Below are positions 23,630-33,768 of a DNA stretch of 64,000 bases, one piece after another. Both the position numbers and the translations under genes were made by a program. The notes beneath the pieces are model-generated. The model ran no database searches, was not told the DNA's origin, and was given only the letters and a program-made list of their open reading frames with translations. Origin of the DNA: an uncultured Pelagibacteraceae bacterium (GTDB lineage Bacteria; Pseudomonadota; Alphaproteobacteria; Pelagibacterales; Pelagibacteraceae); NCBI GenBank assembly GCA_902580945.1, contig CACHML010000004.1:1-64000 (forward strand), written 5' to 3'. How positions within the stretch are numbered: position 1 is the stretch's first letter; each line of letters begins with the position of its first letter.

Positions 23630-24085
23630 ATGTTTTTATCTACTTACGAAAACAAATTGGACAAAAAAGGAAGGGTATCAGTGCCTGCTAGTTTCAGAGG
23701 TCATCTTTCCAACATGGGATATAATGGAATTATATGTTTTCCATCGTTTAATAATCAATCTATCGAGGCTTGGCCTCAAGATAGAATAGAAGCAATTTCA
23801 AATGCAATAGACTCATTAAATCCATTTGAAGATAAGAAAGATTATTTCGCAACCGCAATACTATCAGAAAGTATCAACTTACAATTTGATAGTGAGGGTA
23901 GAATTCTCATAACAGAAAAATTATTAAAACATGCAAAAATAAAAAATAGTATGTTATTTGTTGGTCAGGGAAAAACTTTCCAAATATGGGAACCGACAAT
24001 TTTTGAAAAATTTAGGGTCACTGCTAGAAAAAAATCTAATATTAATAGGGCTAACCTTAAATGGGAGCAAAAACTTAATAACTAA
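23630..24085 (+). CDS. mraZ: MraZ, transcriptional regulator of the division/wall cluster
   Basis: A 151-residue double-AbrB-fold DNA-binding protein. The first half has STYENKLDKKGRVSVPASFR, the second LNLQ-like INLQFDSEGRILITEKLLKHA and VGQGKTFQIWEP, the two signature repeats. MraZ forms a ring that binds tandem TGGG boxes and represses transcription from the dcw promoter; three such boxes lie just upstream. It is the first gene of the cluster, and its stop is 11 nt before ftsZ. An overlapping frame starting at 23568 is spurious. Confidence 0.93.
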   Translation: MFLSTYENKLDKKGRVSVPASFRGHLSNMGYNGIICFPSFNNQSIEAWPQDRIEAISNAIDSLNPFEDKKDYFATAILSESINLQFDSEGRILITEKLLKHAKIKNSMLFVGQGKTFQIWEPTIFEKFRVTARKKSNINRANLKWEQKLNN

Positions 24086-24096
24086 ATGGGGGATAA

Positions 24097-25563
24097 ATGA
24101 CAATTAATTTTAAAACACCAGACATAAAAGAGTTGAAACCAAGAATACTAGTTTTAGGAATTGGAGGAGCTGGAGGAAATGCAATTAATGGGATGATTGA
24201 AGCAGGTTTGCAAGGAGTTGAGTTCATAGCTGTTAATACTGATGCACAGGATTTAAGGTTGAGTCATGCCCAAACAAAAATTCAAATGGGTTTAAATTTA
24301 ACTAAAGGTTTGGGTGCTGGTGCAAAATTAGATATTGGGGAAGCTGCAGCTGATGAGTCTTTGAATGAGATAGTAAATGTTCTTCAAGGTGCAAATATGG
24401 CTTTTATAACTGCAGGAATGGGTGGTGGAACTGGAACAGGTGCTGCACATGTCATTGCTCGTGCTGCAAAGGAACTAAATATACTCACAATTGGAGTAAT
24501 AACCTTACCCTTTTTATATGAAGGTCCGTCAAGAATGAGAAAAGCAAATCAAGGTCTTGAAGAATTAAGAAAGTATGTTGATACTATCATTGTAGTACCA
24601 AATCAAAATCTATTTAAAATAGCAAGTGAGCAAACTACTTTTGAGGAGTCTTTTGAACTATCAAATAACGTATTATTACATGGTGTTCAAAGTATTACTG
24701 ATTTAATGGTTAGACCTGGTTTAATTAATTTAGATTTTGCTGATGTTGAAACAGTAATGAGTTCAATGGGCAAAGCTATGATGGGAACAGGCCAAGCCGA
24801 GGGTGAGGGAAGAGCTGTTAAAGCTGCTGAAATGGCAATAAGTAATCCTTTAATAGACGACTACACATTAAAAGGTGCAAAAGGTCTTTTAGTAAATATA
24901 ACTGGCGGGAAAGATCTTAAACTTTTTGAAGTTGATGAGGCTGTTAATAAAGTTAGAGCAGAAGTGGATCCAGACGCAGAGCTAATAATTGGTGCAATTA
25001 CAGATGAAAATCTTGATGGTTTAATGAGAGTATCAATTGTAGCCACTTCTTTAGATGGCCAACAACCAGAGCCTAAATCTGTAATTAATATGGTTCATAG
25101 AATACAAAATAGAAATCCTGGATATTCTGATTTTTCAAATAATAGTCAATCTCAAGCATTTACATTTTCAAATCAAAATAGCTCAATAATGACTAATGGA
25201 GCAAATGCGCTAAAATTTGAGGAAAATATAAATACTGAAACTCAAGAGTCATCAACAATTAATAATTCAGAAGAAACGACAAATACAGTTAATATTGAAG
25301 ATGAAACTAGCACTGTCAATCAAGAGTTATCCACGAAATCTGATATACCAGTCGAGAGCAAAGATGATTTAGAAATAAACTCTTCACCTTCGAATGGGCT
25401 AGAGAACTTTGACTTTGATGAAGAAACACCAGAGTTATTCAATTCTGAAGAACCAATTGATAAAACTGATGATGAGACTTCTTCAACCATGGGCATTGGT
25501 GAAACAAATGATGATGAAGACGACTTGGAAATTCCTGCATTTTTGAGAAGACAAAAAAATTAA
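24097..25563 (+). CDS. ftsZ: Cell division GTPase FtsZ
   Basis: FtsZ polymerises at mid-cell and scaffolds the divisome. The 488-residue protein has the N-terminal [13 protein letters not shown], the tubulin signature GGGTGTG, the T7 catalytic loop [10 protein letters not shown], a long acidic Asn/Ser/Glu-rich linker (about residues 335-470) and the conserved C-terminal peptide EIPAFLRRQ that binds FtsA and other partners. A strong Shine-Dalgarno run GGGGGA (24088-24093) precedes ATG 24097. It lies second in the cluster, between mraZ and rsmH, whereas in most proteobacteria ftsZ follows ftsA. This puts it next to the MraZ-controlled promoter. Confidence 0.97.
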   Translation: MTINFKTPDIKELKPRILVLGIGGAGGNAINGMIEAGLQGVEFIAVNTDAQDLRLSHAQTKIQMGLNLTKGLGAGAKLDIGEAAADESLNEIVNVLQGANMAFITAGMGGGTGTGAAHVIARAAKELNILTIGVITLPFLYEGPSRMRKANQGLEELRKYVDTIIVVPNQNLFKIASEQTTFEESFELSNNVLLHGVQSITDLMVRPGLINLDFADVETVMSSMGKAMMGTGQAEGEGRAVKAAEMAISNPLIDDYTLKGAKGLLVNITGGKDLKLFEVDEAVNKVRAEVDPDAELIIGAITDENLDGLMRVSIVATSLDGQQPEPKSVINMVHRIQNRNPGYSDFSNNSQSQAFTFSNQNSSIMTNGANALKFEENINTETQESSTINNSEETTNTVNIEDETSTVNQELSTKSDIPVESKDDLEINSSPSNGLENFDFDEETPELFNSEEPIDKTDDETSSTMGIGETNDDEDDLEIPAFLRRQKN

Positions 25564-25581
25564 TGGTCTTCAAAAAAATAA

Positions 25582-26577
25582 ATGAATGCCACCATAAATC
25601 TGGAAAACAAGCACTTTCCAGTTTTGCTAAATGAATTAATTAGCATTATTTCCCCTCTTTATGGTGGCACATTTATAGATTGTACATTTGGTCAAGGTGG
25701 TTATTCTAAAAAGATACTTGAAAATAAAAAAAATAGTATAATTGCATTAGATCGTGATAACGATGTTTTAAATTATGCCTCCAAATTTAAAGTAAAATAT
25801 AAAAGTAGATTCAATTTTTATAATAACAAATTTTCTCAAATAAATAAAATTATACCTAAAGATAAAAAAATTAAAGGAATAATTTTTGATTTAGGTTACT
25901 CGCTAAACCAAATTAAAAATCCTCAAAAAGGTTTATCATTTTCTAATAAAGGTAAGCTTAATATGAAAATGGGCATCAATGATTTATCAGCAAATGAAGT
26001 TATTTCTAATATGGGAGAACATAATCTCATAAAAGTATTTAAAGTATTTGGAGATGAAAAATATTCAAAAAAAATAACAAGAGAAATTATAAAAAAAAGA
26101 AAGGAAAAAACTATAAAAGTAGAGGATTTGGTTGAAATCATAGATAGTGTTAAAAAATATCAAAAAACAAAAATACACAATTCTACAAAGGTTTTTCAAG
26201 CTTTGAGAATTTTGGTAAATAATGAAATTACTGAATTAATAAATGGTTTGATATTTTCATTTCGATTAATTCCTATCGGAGGAATAATAGCAGTAGTTAC
26301 TTTTCATTCGATAGAAGACAAGATTGTTAAATTTTTCTTTAAGCACTATTCAGAGCAAAGAAATACTTCAAGATATCTACCTGAAGCAGAAGTTTCAGAA
26401 AAGTGTTTCAAAGTAGTAAATAAAAAGCCAATTGTTCCAAGCATATATGAGATAAAGCAAAATCCACCTTCAAGATCAGCTAAACTAAGATATGGAATAA
26501 AAACTAGAGATAATTGTGACTTTAGTGATTTTAGACAGAAATTTAAAAACTTAATTGAAGTTGAGGGTTTAAGATAG
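25582..26577 (+). CDS. rsmH: 16S rRNA m4C1402 methyltransferase RsmH
   Basis: RsmH (MraW) methylates N4 of C1402 in 16S rRNA using S-adenosylmethionine. The 331-residue protein shows HFPVLLNELI at the start, the SAM motif FIDCTFGQGGYSKKIL, DLGYSLNQIKNPQKGLSF, VFQALRILVNNE, and VTFHSIEDKIVKFFF, all family signatures. This is the usual mraZ-neighbour in dcw clusters, here displaced by ftsZ. Spacing to ftsL is 3 nt, so translation is probably coupled. Confidence 0.95.
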   Translation: MNATINLENKHFPVLLNELISIISPLYGGTFIDCTFGQGGYSKKILENKKNSIIALDRDNDVLNYASKFKVKYKSRFNFYNNKFSQINKIIPKDKKIKGIIFDLGYSLNQIKNPQKGLSFSNKGKLNMKMGINDLSANEVISNMGEHNLIKVFKVFGDEKYSKKITREIIKKRKEKTIKVEDLVEIIDSVKKYQKTKIHNSTKVFQALRILVNNEITELINGLIFSFRLIPIGGIIAVVTFHSIEDKIVKFFFKHYSEQRNTSRYLPEAEVSEKCFKVVNKKPIVPSIYEIKQNPPSRSAKLRYGIKTRDNCDFSDFRQKFKNLIEVEGLR

Positions 26578-26580
26578 TTA

Positions 26581-26886
26581 ATGAAAAAGTTATTTTTTTT
26601 TGCTCCTATAATTATTTTAATATTTGCAACAACTTTAACAAAAAATTCCACAAAAAAACTTGATAATGAGATTTTTCAGTTAAAAGAAAGTATTAGAATA
26701 TTAGAAGATAGTTATGAATTTACTTTACTTGACTATAGTATTTTAACTTCACCAAAACAATTAATGGAATTCCAAAGATCATATTTTGAAGACGAATTTG
26801 TGCAAAAAAAAATTGAGCAATTGAGCACAATTAAAATTTTTAATCAAAAATTAAAGATTGAAAAAATGGTTAATATTAATGAGTAA
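26581..26886 (+). CDS. ftsL: FtsL-like divisome protein
   Basis: A 101-residue bitopic protein: a short N-terminus, one hydrophobic segment (residues 4-19), then a coiled-coil-prone stretch (DNEIFQLKESIRILEDSYEF) followed by DYSILTSPKQLMEFQ. The last motif resembles the conserved end of alphaproteobacterial FtsL. FtsL joins FtsB and FtsQ to activate FtsWI septal synthesis. Sequence identity to model FtsL proteins is low, and the call relies on size, topology and the position between rsmH and ftsI. Its last codons overlap the ftsI start by 8 nt. Confidence 0.75.
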   Translation: MKKLFFFAPIIILIFATTLTKNSTKKLDNEIFQLKESIRILEDSYEFTLLDYSILTSPKQLMEFQRSYFEDEFVQKKIEQLSTIKIFNQKLKIEKMVNINE

Positions 26887-28531
26887 ATTGAACGATACAT
26901 CTCAAATTTCTGAAAAATTAAATGAAAGTTTTTCGTTTAAAGAAAATAAGTCTTATCTAAAAATATCTTTTGAAAGGATAGCATTTATATTTTTTGTTTT
27001 TTTTATTTTAGCAATTATTTTTTCATCAAAAGTAATATTATTAACTAGTAAAAAAAATCCTGAAATTCAAAAAATATTAAAAAAAGAAAATTTTAGATCA
27101 AGCATACTAGATAATGAGGGAAATATTTTAGCTAAAAGTGTACCTATAATTAATTTAGGTATTAATCCTAATTTAGTAATTAACAAAGAAAAATTATTAA
27201 TTTCGCTTAAGTTAATTTTCCCAAATAAAAGTTTCAATAAAGAAATGTATGGAAAAAAATTTTTCTATATAAAAAAAAAAATAAGTCCTAAAAAACTTGA
27301 ACAAGTTTTACTTTTAGGTGATAAATCATTTATTCAAGAAGATAGCATTGCAAGAGTTTATCCTAATGGTAATTTATTTAGTCATGTAATCGGACAAATT
27401 GATAATGACAATAATGGCATCTCAGGAATTGAAAAAGCTTTCGATTATGAACTTACAACCTCAAAAAAGCCTTTAAAATTAACACTTGATAAAGATATAC
27501 AATATTTAATTAAACAAGAATTATTAAAATCTAAAGAAATATTTAATAATGTTGGAAGCGCTGCAATTTTAATGGATATAAATAATGGTAACATTTTATC
27601 AATAGTTTCTCTTCCTGACTTTGACCTAAATAAAAGAGAAAGAATTGATGACGTAAAATATATCAATAGAGCAACAAAAGGTATTTATGAATTCGGGTCG
27701 GTTTTTAAAACATTTACGTTAGCTGCAGGTTTGCAATATAATGTAGTAGAACCAAACACAGAATTTAAAGATTTAAAAAAAAGAATATCATGTGCAGGAA
27801 ATTTTATTTCTGAGTACGACGATAAAATACCCTCAGATTTAACTGCGGAAGAGATTTTGATAAGATCAGGTAATATTGGTTCAGTTAGAATTGCTGAAAA
27901 GGTAGGTATCGATAATTTTAATGAGTTTTTACAAACTATTGGAATTATATCTAGTATAGATTTTGATATACAAGAATTAGGAACAACCCAATTAGGCAGA
28001 TGGGGCAAATGTAAACTCGCAACGGTTGCTTTTGGTCATGGTATTGCTACTACCTTGTTACAACTTACCAAAGCTTATTCAATAATTAGCAATGGAGGAT
28101 ATCAAATATCACCTACACTCATAAATAAAGATAATTTAATAAGAAAAAGAGTGCTTAACAAAAATTTATCAAAAAAAATCAATCTTATTTTAAGAAAAAT
28201 CGTATCAACAAAAGAGGGAACGGCAGGTTTTGCAGATGTAAGAGGATACGAAATTGGTGGGAAAACTGGTACCGCAGACCAACCATCAGAAGGAGGTTAC
28301 TCTAAAAAAAAGGTTAATACTTTTGCCTCAGTTTTTCCAACTTCCGATCCAAAATTTGTATTAGCTGTAATGTTGGATGAGCCAAAAGCAAACAAAGAAT
28401 TTGTTTATCATTATAGAGATGACAGATATCCCTACAAAGGTAATTGGAGAAACACAGCAGGTTGGACTACTGTCTGGGTAACTGGTCAAATTATGGATAA
28501 AATCGGACCAATTTTAGCCACAAAATATTAA
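26879..28531 (+). CDS. ftsI: Septal peptidoglycan transpeptidase FtsI (PBP3)
   Basis: FtsI cross-links septal peptidoglycan with FtsW. After one N-terminal membrane segment the 550-residue protein has the dimerisation/PBP region (FRSSILDNEGNILA) and a transpeptidase domain: catalytic SVFK in EFGSVFKTFT, SGN in the second motif (most FtsI have SSN), and KTGTAD in GGKTGTAD. GISGIEKAFD is also typical of class B PBPs. The likely start is ATG 26879 (MSKLND), overlapping the end of ftsL, rather than the upstream in-frame ATG at 26858. It is periplasmic apart from the anchor. Confidence 0.93.
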   Translation: MSKLNDTSQISEKLNESFSFKENKSYLKISFERIAFIFFVFFILAIIFSSKVILLTSKKNPEIQKILKKENFRSSILDNEGNILAKSVPIINLGINPNLVINKEKLLISLKLIFPNKSFNKEMYGKKFFYIKKKISPKKLEQVLLLGDKSFIQEDSIARVYPNGNLFSHVIGQIDNDNNGISGIEKAFDYELTTSKKPLKLTLDKDIQYLIKQELLKSKEIFNNVGSAAILMDINNGNILSIVSLPDFDLNKRERIDDVKYINRATKGIYEFGSVFKTFTLAAGLQYNVVEPNTEFKDLKKRISCAGNFISEYDDKIPSDLTAEEILIRSGNIGSVRIAEKVGIDNFNEFLQTIGIISSIDFDIQELGTTQLGRWGKCKLATVAFGHGIATTLLQLTKAYSIISNGGYQISPTLINKDNLIRKRVLNKNLSKKINLILRKIVSTKEGTAGFADVRGYEIGGKTGTADQPSEGGYSKKKVNTFASVFPTSDPKFVLAVMLDEPKANKEFVYHYRDDRYPYKGNWRNTAGWTTVWVTGQIMDKIGPILATKY

Positions 28532-28542
28532 GAGCGTAAAAC

Positions 28543-31389
28543 ATGTTGTTGAAAGACTACTTTCCAAATTTAAATAAAAAATATCAAAAAGTTAGTTTTA
28601 AAGGGATAGCGTTTAATTCTAGGAAAATTAAAAAGGGATATATTTTTTTTGCATTTAAAGGAAATAATACAGATGGAAATTTATTTATAAAAGATGCAAT
28701 TAAAAATGGATCAAAAATAATAATATCTGATAAATTAAAAAAAAATGGATGGAAAAATAATATTTTATTTTTGAATTTTAAAGACCCTAGAAAACTACTA
28801 GCTCATTTTAGTTCAAGAATTTTTTATAAAAAACCAAATAACTTGATAGCAGTTACCGGAACAAATGGAAAATCTTCAGTAGCAAATTTTTATTTCCAAA
28901 TTGCAAGTTTAAATAAAGTAAAGGCGGCTTCAATTGGAACATTAGGAATTAATGGCTTGAAAATAAAAAAAAATTTTTCAAATACTACTTTTGATCCAAT
29001 TGAAATAAATAATATTTTACAAAAATTAAAACAAAAAAAAATTAATAATGTTATTTTGGAAGCGTCAAGCCATGGATTAAATCAGAATAGATTGCATGGA
29101 TTAAAATTTGATGTTGGTATATTTACAAATTTATCAAGAGATCATTTGGATTACCACAAAACATTTCAAAATTATTTGAACTCAAAGTTAATATTATTCA
29201 GGAAATTGATGAAAAAAAATTCATGTGCTATTTACGATGATAAGTTAAAAATTGCCTCAAATTTAAATAGAATTACAAAATCAAATAAAATCAAAAAAAT
29301 AACATTAGGAAGCTCAGCATCAAGTTTTGTAATCTTAAATCATCAATTTTTAAAAGATGAACAGAAAGTAATATTTAAATTTAATAATAAGAAATATTCT
29401 TTTTCAACAAAATTAATTGGAAGAGTACAAATTAAAAATTTACTAATGGCTATTATGGCGGCAATAAATAGTAAAATATCTTTAGAAAAAATTTTAAAAA
29501 TTACTAAAAAAATTAAACCAGTAAACGGCAGATTAGAAAAAATTGGAAGACTTAACAATAATGGAATTGTCATTCTTGATTATGCACATACACCTGATGC
29601 TTTAGAAACCTGCATAAAAGATATTAAGGAACAATTTAAATTAAGAAAAATTAATTTAGTATTCGGATGTGGAGGTGATAGAGACAAACCCAAAAGAAAA
29701 ATAATGGGTAGAATTGCCAATAAATATTGTAACAAAATATATTTAACAGATGACAATCCAAGAAATGAAGATCCAACAATAATAAGAAGAGATGTAAAAT
29801 CTAATATTTTAAACAATAAATTATTAGAGATCCCCTCAAGAGAAAAAGCAATAAAATCGGCGATTATGAATATTAAGTCAAACGAGGTAGTTATTATTGC
29901 GGGAAAAGGACATGAGATCTACCAAGAATACGCTTTTAAAAAGTATTTTTCAGATAAGAATTTTATCCAAAAATATATTAAAGAGAGAAATAAAACCTTA
30001 AATAAGAATTGGAAGTCTAATATTATTTCAGAAGTCACAAAAAAAAAAATTGAAAAAAATATTAAGATTAATGAAGCTTCAATTGATTCAAGAAAAATAA
30101 AAAAAAATAATATTTTCTTTGGCATAAAAGGAAAAAATTTTGATGGCAATAAATTTGCTGATAAAGCTTTACGGAGCGGGGCATCAATATCAATCATGGA
30201 AGGCAAATTAAAGAATAAAAACAAAAATAAAATATATGTTAAAAATTCTTTAAAAATATTTTCTGAAAGTGCTAAATTAGTAAGAATATCATCCAGTATT
30301 TCATCTGTAGCAATTACAGGATCTGCGGGCAAAACTTCCCTAAAAGAGATGCTGGGTCAAATGATAAGTAAATTATGTCAAACATCTTATTCAAAAAGAT
30401 CTTTTAATAATAAATATGGGGTCCCAATTTCTTTATTTAATATAAATGAGGAAGATAAAATAGGTATCTTCGAAGTAGGGATGAATAAAAAAGGGGAAAT
30501 TGATCTTCTAACTAAAAACATATTACCTAACATTGGAGTGATTACAAATATATCTTATGCTCACATTGAAAATTTTAAAAATTTAAAGAGTATAGCCCAA
30601 GCAAAATCAGAAATTATAAATAATATAGTAGAAAATGGAACAATCATATTGAATGCTGATGATCAATTTTTTAATTTTTTTAAATCAAAAGCTGAAAAAA
30701 AAAAGTTAAGAATAATTTCTTTTGGAATAAAAAATAATTCGAATTTACGTTTAATTAAAATAAAAAATAAAAAAAAAAATTGCATTCTTTTCATAAATTA
30801 CAATAATTCAAAATTAATATTTTCAATTAATAAAAATTTAGAAAATTATATTTATAACATTTTATCAACTTTAGCTGTAATTTCAGTTTTCTTCGATTTG
30901 CATGAATTAAATAAATTTTTTTTTAATAACTATAAATTTCCAGAGGGAAGAGGAGATACAAAATTAATTAATTTAAAAGGAAAAAAAATCAATTTAATTG
31001 ATGAGAGCTATAATTCTAATCCCTTATCTCTAAAATTCGCTTTAAATAAACTAAATAATTTAAATGCTAATTCAAAAAGAAAATTAATTTTATTAGGAGA
31101 TATGTTAGAACTTGGTAAACATTCTAAAAAATTTCATAGGAAAGCTGCTGAATTTATTAATCACACAGAAATTGATAAAGTTTATGTTTATGGCAAGGAT
31201 GTAATCGAAACATTTAACAAAATTAGACCACAAAAAAGAGGAAAAATATTAAATACAAAAGAGGATATATTAAATTTTATGATAAAAGATATTAAGAATG
31301 GCGAATATCTAATGATCAAAGGTTCAAATTCAACTGGATTAAATAGAATAAGTCAAAACTTGAAAAAAGGTAAACTAAATGCTTTTTAG
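28543..31389 (+). CDS. murE-murF: Fused MurE-MurF ligase
   Basis: A 948-residue fusion of two successive cytoplasmic ligases. The N-terminal MurE part (about 1-470) has the P-loop AVTGTNGKSS near 105, SSHGLNQNRLHG, DYAHTPDAL, and DDNPRNED near residue 404, the motif specific for meso-diaminopimelate. The MurF part (about 480-948) has EASIDSRKIKKNNIFFGIKG, a second P-loop ITGSAGKTS near 590, FNNKYGVP, and DESYNSNP. Together they add meso-DAP and then D-Ala-D-Ala to the UDP-MurNAc peptide. There is no stop or frameshift at the joint, despite a run of eleven A at 30769-30779. The end overlaps mraY by 11 nt. Confidence 0.93.
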   Translation: MLLKDYFPNLNKKYQKVSFKGIAFNSRKIKKGYIFFAFKGNNTDGNLFIKDAIKNGSKIIISDKLKKNGWKNNILFLNFKDPRKLLAHFSSRIFYKKPNNLIAVTGTNGKSSVANFYFQIASLNKVKAASIGTLGINGLKIKKNFSNTTFDPIEINNILQKLKQKKINNVILEASSHGLNQNRLHGLKFDVGIFTNLSRDHLDYHKTFQNYLNSKLILFRKLMKKNSCAIYDDKLKIASNLNRITKSNKIKKITLGSSASSFVILNHQFLKDEQKVIFKFNNKKYSFSTKLIGRVQIKNLLMAIMAAINSKISLEKILKITKKIKPVNGRLEKIGRLNNNGIVILDYAHTPDALETCIKDIKEQFKLRKINLVFGCGGDRDKPKRKIMGRIANKYCNKIYLTDDNPRNEDPTIIRRDVKSNILNNKLLEIPSREKAIKSAIMNIKSNEVVIIAGKGHEIYQEYAFKKYFSDKNFIQKYIKERNKTLNKNWKSNIISEVTKKKIEKNIKINEASIDSRKIKKNNIFFGIKGKNFDGNKFADKALRSGASISIMEGKLKNKNKNKIYVKNSLKIFSESAKLVRISSSISSVAITGSAGKTSLKEMLGQMISKLCQTSYSKRSFNNKYGVPISLFNINEEDKIGIFEVGMNKKGEIDLLTKNILPNIGVITNISYAHIENFKNLKSIAQAKSEIINNIVENGTIILNADDQFFNFFKSKAEKKKLRIISFGIKNNSNLRLIKIKNKKKNCILFINYNNSKLIFSINKNLENYIYNILSTLAVISVFFDLHELNKFFFNNYKFPEGRGDTKLINLKGKKINLIDESYNSNPLSLKFALNKLNNLNANSKRKLILLGDMLELGKHSKKFHRKAAEFINHTEIDKVYVYGKDVIETFNKIRPQKRGKILNTKEDILNFMIKDIKNGEYLMIKGSNSTGLNRISQNLKKGKLNAF

Positions 31390-32464
31390 TCTTTTTTCGA
31401 ACTTGGTCGAAATTTTTAGTTTTCTAAATGTTTTTAAATATTTGACTGTACGAACAGGTCTCTCAATGTTTACTTCGATGATAGTAGTTTTTCTAGTTGG
31501 AGGACCATTAATCAATTATTTTTCTTCACATCAAATTCATGATCCAATTAGAGAAGATGGACCGAGCGAGCATATAGTCAAAAAAATAGGAACTCCCACT
31601 ATGGGAGGTCTAATGATATTACTTGGTATTTTCTCAGGAGTATTGTTGTGGGGTGATTTGTCAAATCCTTACAATTGGTTCTTAATATATATAGCAGGAT
31701 CTTTTGGATTACTTGGGGCATATGATGACTTTCAAAAAATAAAAAAAAATAATTCAAATGGTATTTCATCAAAATTAAAAATTGTAATTCAGATAGTTTT
31801 AGCGTTAGGTGGAATTTATCTTCTTTATCTTTTTGGTGGATCAAATGAACTTGAAAACCTATATTTTCCGTTTTTTAAAAATTTAGTAATTAACCTGGGC
31901 TGGTTTTTTATTCCATTTTATTTATTTGTTATTGTAGGTTCATCTAATGCTGTTAACTTGACTGATGGCCTGGATGGTTTAGCTACAGTTCCTGTTATAT
32001 TAGTTGCAGCATGTTTTGCTTTTATTAGTTATGTTACAGGAAATATAGTTTTCTCAGAATATTTAAAAATTGTTTATATTGATGGTGTAGGAGAGGCATC
32101 TATTTTCTGTGGAGCAATAATAGGATCTTGTCTCGGTTTCTTATGGTTTAATGCACCACCAGCAAAGATTTTTATGGGTGACACAGGCTCTTTAGCCTTA
32201 GGAGGTTCACTGGGAGCAGTTGGAATTATTACTAAACATGAAATTGTTCTTGCAATTACGGGTGGTCTATTTGTCTTAGAGGCAGTTTCGGTAATTGCAC
32301 AAGTGATATCATTTAAACTAACTGGTAGAAGAATATTTAAAATGGCACCAATTCACCATCATTTTGAAAAAAAAGGTTGGCCTGAGTCAACTGTAGTAAT
32401 TAGATTTTGGATCATTTCAATTATTCTGGCAATGATAGGACTTGCAACTTTAAAATTAAGATAA
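31379..32464 (+). CDS. mraY: Phospho-N-acetylmuramoyl-pentapeptide transferase MraY
   Basis: MraY moves phospho-MurNAc-pentapeptide to undecaprenyl phosphate, forming lipid I in the inner membrane. The 361-residue protein has about ten membrane helices and the family motifs GTPTMGGLMIL, GAYDDFQKI, NLTDGLDGLA, FMGDTGSLALGG and MAPIHHHFEKKGWPE with its HHH motif. The start ATG lies inside the last codons of the murE-murF gene, and the stop overlaps the murD start in a TAATG junction. Confidence 0.96.
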   Translation: MLFSLFSNLVEIFSFLNVFKYLTVRTGLSMFTSMIVVFLVGGPLINYFSSHQIHDPIREDGPSEHIVKKIGTPTMGGLMILLGIFSGVLLWGDLSNPYNWFLIYIAGSFGLLGAYDDFQKIKKNNSNGISSKLKIVIQIVLALGGIYLLYLFGGSNELENLYFPFFKNLVINLGWFFIPFYLFVIVGSSNAVNLTDGLDGLATVPVILVAACFAFISYVTGNIVFSEYLKIVYIDGVGEASIFCGAIIGSCLGFLWFNAPPAKIFMGDTGSLALGGSLGAVGIITKHEIVLAITGGLFVLEAVSVIAQVISFKLTGRRIFKMAPIHHHFEKKGWPESTVVIRFWIISIILAMIGLATLKLR

Positions 32465-33768
32465 TGAATGAAAGAAAGATTAATTTTAAAAACAAAAAAA
32501 TTTTAATTTATGGTTTTGGAAAATCTGGTATTTCTTGTTTTAATTTTTTAAAAGGTAATAATAACTGTGTAATATATGACGACAACACAAAAAATATTCC
32601 AACTAAGTTTAAAAAAAAATTAATTAATATTAAGAAATTATTTAATACAAGCTTTGATTTCATTGTTTTAAGTCCAGGAATAGATATCAATAAATGTAGA
32701 ATTTCTGTTTATTTGAGCAGAAATAGGTCTAAAATTATCACAGAACTTGATATATTTGAAATCAGTTATCCAAAAATAAATAAAATAACAATCACTGGAA
32801 CAAATGGTAAATCGACCACTTCAAAACTTTTATATGATCTTCTAAAAAATAATAAAATGGATGTAAGATTAACGGGCAATATTGGCTATCCAATTTTAAT
32901 GGAAAAAAAAATAAAAAAAAATACAATATTTGTAATTGAGGCGTCTTCATATCAACTTGATTATAGTCAGTATTTTAAGTCAAAATATTCTGTTATACTT
33001 AACCTAAATCCAGATCATCTAGAAAGACATGGAACCTTCAAAAATTATGTAAATGCTAAATTTAAAATTGTAAAATTACAAACTAAAAATGCCTACACTT
33101 TTATAGACAGCGAAAATAAAATTCTTAATGAATTAGTAAAAAAACAAAAAATAAAATCTAAAATTATAAAAATAGATTATTTTAAATATAAAAAATATTT
33201 TAGACTAATAGACAATATTTATTTTAAAAATTCTAGTAATAGAAAAAATCTTAGTTTCATTTTCAATATTGCTAAGGTCTTAAAGATAAATTTTAAAACA
33301 GTAATAAATACCGCTAATAAATTTAAAGGATTAGATTTTAGACAACAAATAATATATCAATCGAGAAAATTATTAATCATTAACGACTCAAAATCTACAA
33401 GTTTTTCTTCTTCGGTACCATTGTTGGAAAGTTATAAAAATATTTACTGGATTTTGGGAGGACTTGCAAAAAAAGGTGATAAATTTAAATTAAATAAAAA
33501 GTACTCCTCAAATATTAAAGCTTTTGTTTATGGTAAAGATAGAAATCTTTTGATCAATTGTTTACCAAGTAAAATTTTTTGTCAAAGCTCTCTAACACTT
33601 AAAAAAATTTTAAAAAATTTAAAAAATAATATTAAAAATGACGATAGCAAAAAAGTAATCCTTTTTAGTCCTTCCGCTGCTTCTTTTGATCAATTTAAAA
33701 ACTTTGAGGAAAGAGGAAAATTTTTTAATAAAAATATTAAATATATAATTAAAGAAGTAAGAACATGA
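32464..33768 (+). CDS. murD: UDP-MurNAc-L-alanine:D-glutamate ligase MurD
   Basis: MurD adds D-glutamate to UDP-MurNAc-L-Ala in the cytoplasm. The 434-residue protein has an N-terminal dinucleotide-like domain (IYGFGKSGISCF), the ATP-binding TITGTNGKSTTSKLL, EASSYQLD, LNLNPDHLERHGTF, and a late NDSKSTSFSS. I set the start at ATG 32464 (MNERKINF), which overlaps the mraY stop by one base, rather than the 57 nt longer reading. The sequence is very lysine/asparagine-rich and divergent, but all ligase motifs are present. Confidence 0.93.
   Translation: MNERKINFKNKKILIYGFGKSGISCFNFLKGNNNCVIYDDNTKNIPTKFKKKLINIKKLFNTSFDFIVLSPGIDINKCRISVYLSRNRSKIITELDIFEISYPKINKITITGTNGKSTTSKLLYDLLKNNKMDVRLTGNIGYPILMEKKIKKNTIFVIEASSYQLDYSQYFKSKYSVILNLNPDHLERHGTFKNYVNAKFKIVKLQTKNAYTFIDSENKILNELVKKQKIKSKIIKIDYFKYKKYFRLIDNIYFKNSSNRKNLSFIFNIAKVLKINFKTVINTANKFKGLDFRQQIIYQSRKLLIINDSKSTSFSSSVPLLESYKNIYWILGGLAKKGDKFKLNKKYSSNIKAFVYGKDRNLLINCLPSKIFCQSSLTLKKILKNLKNNIKNDDSKKVILFSPSAASFDQFKNFEERGKFFNKNIKYIIKEVRT

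Noticed and set aside
24097..25563. Second reading of the ftsZ position as an assembly join
   Set aside because: The junctions on both sides are tight (11 and 18 nt) with good ribosome sites, and mraZ and rsmH read normally; nothing suggests a chimeric join.
28543..31389. Possible frameshift in long A runs of the murE-murF gene
   Set aside because: The frame stays open for 948 codons and motifs of both ligases appear in order on each side of the A11 run.
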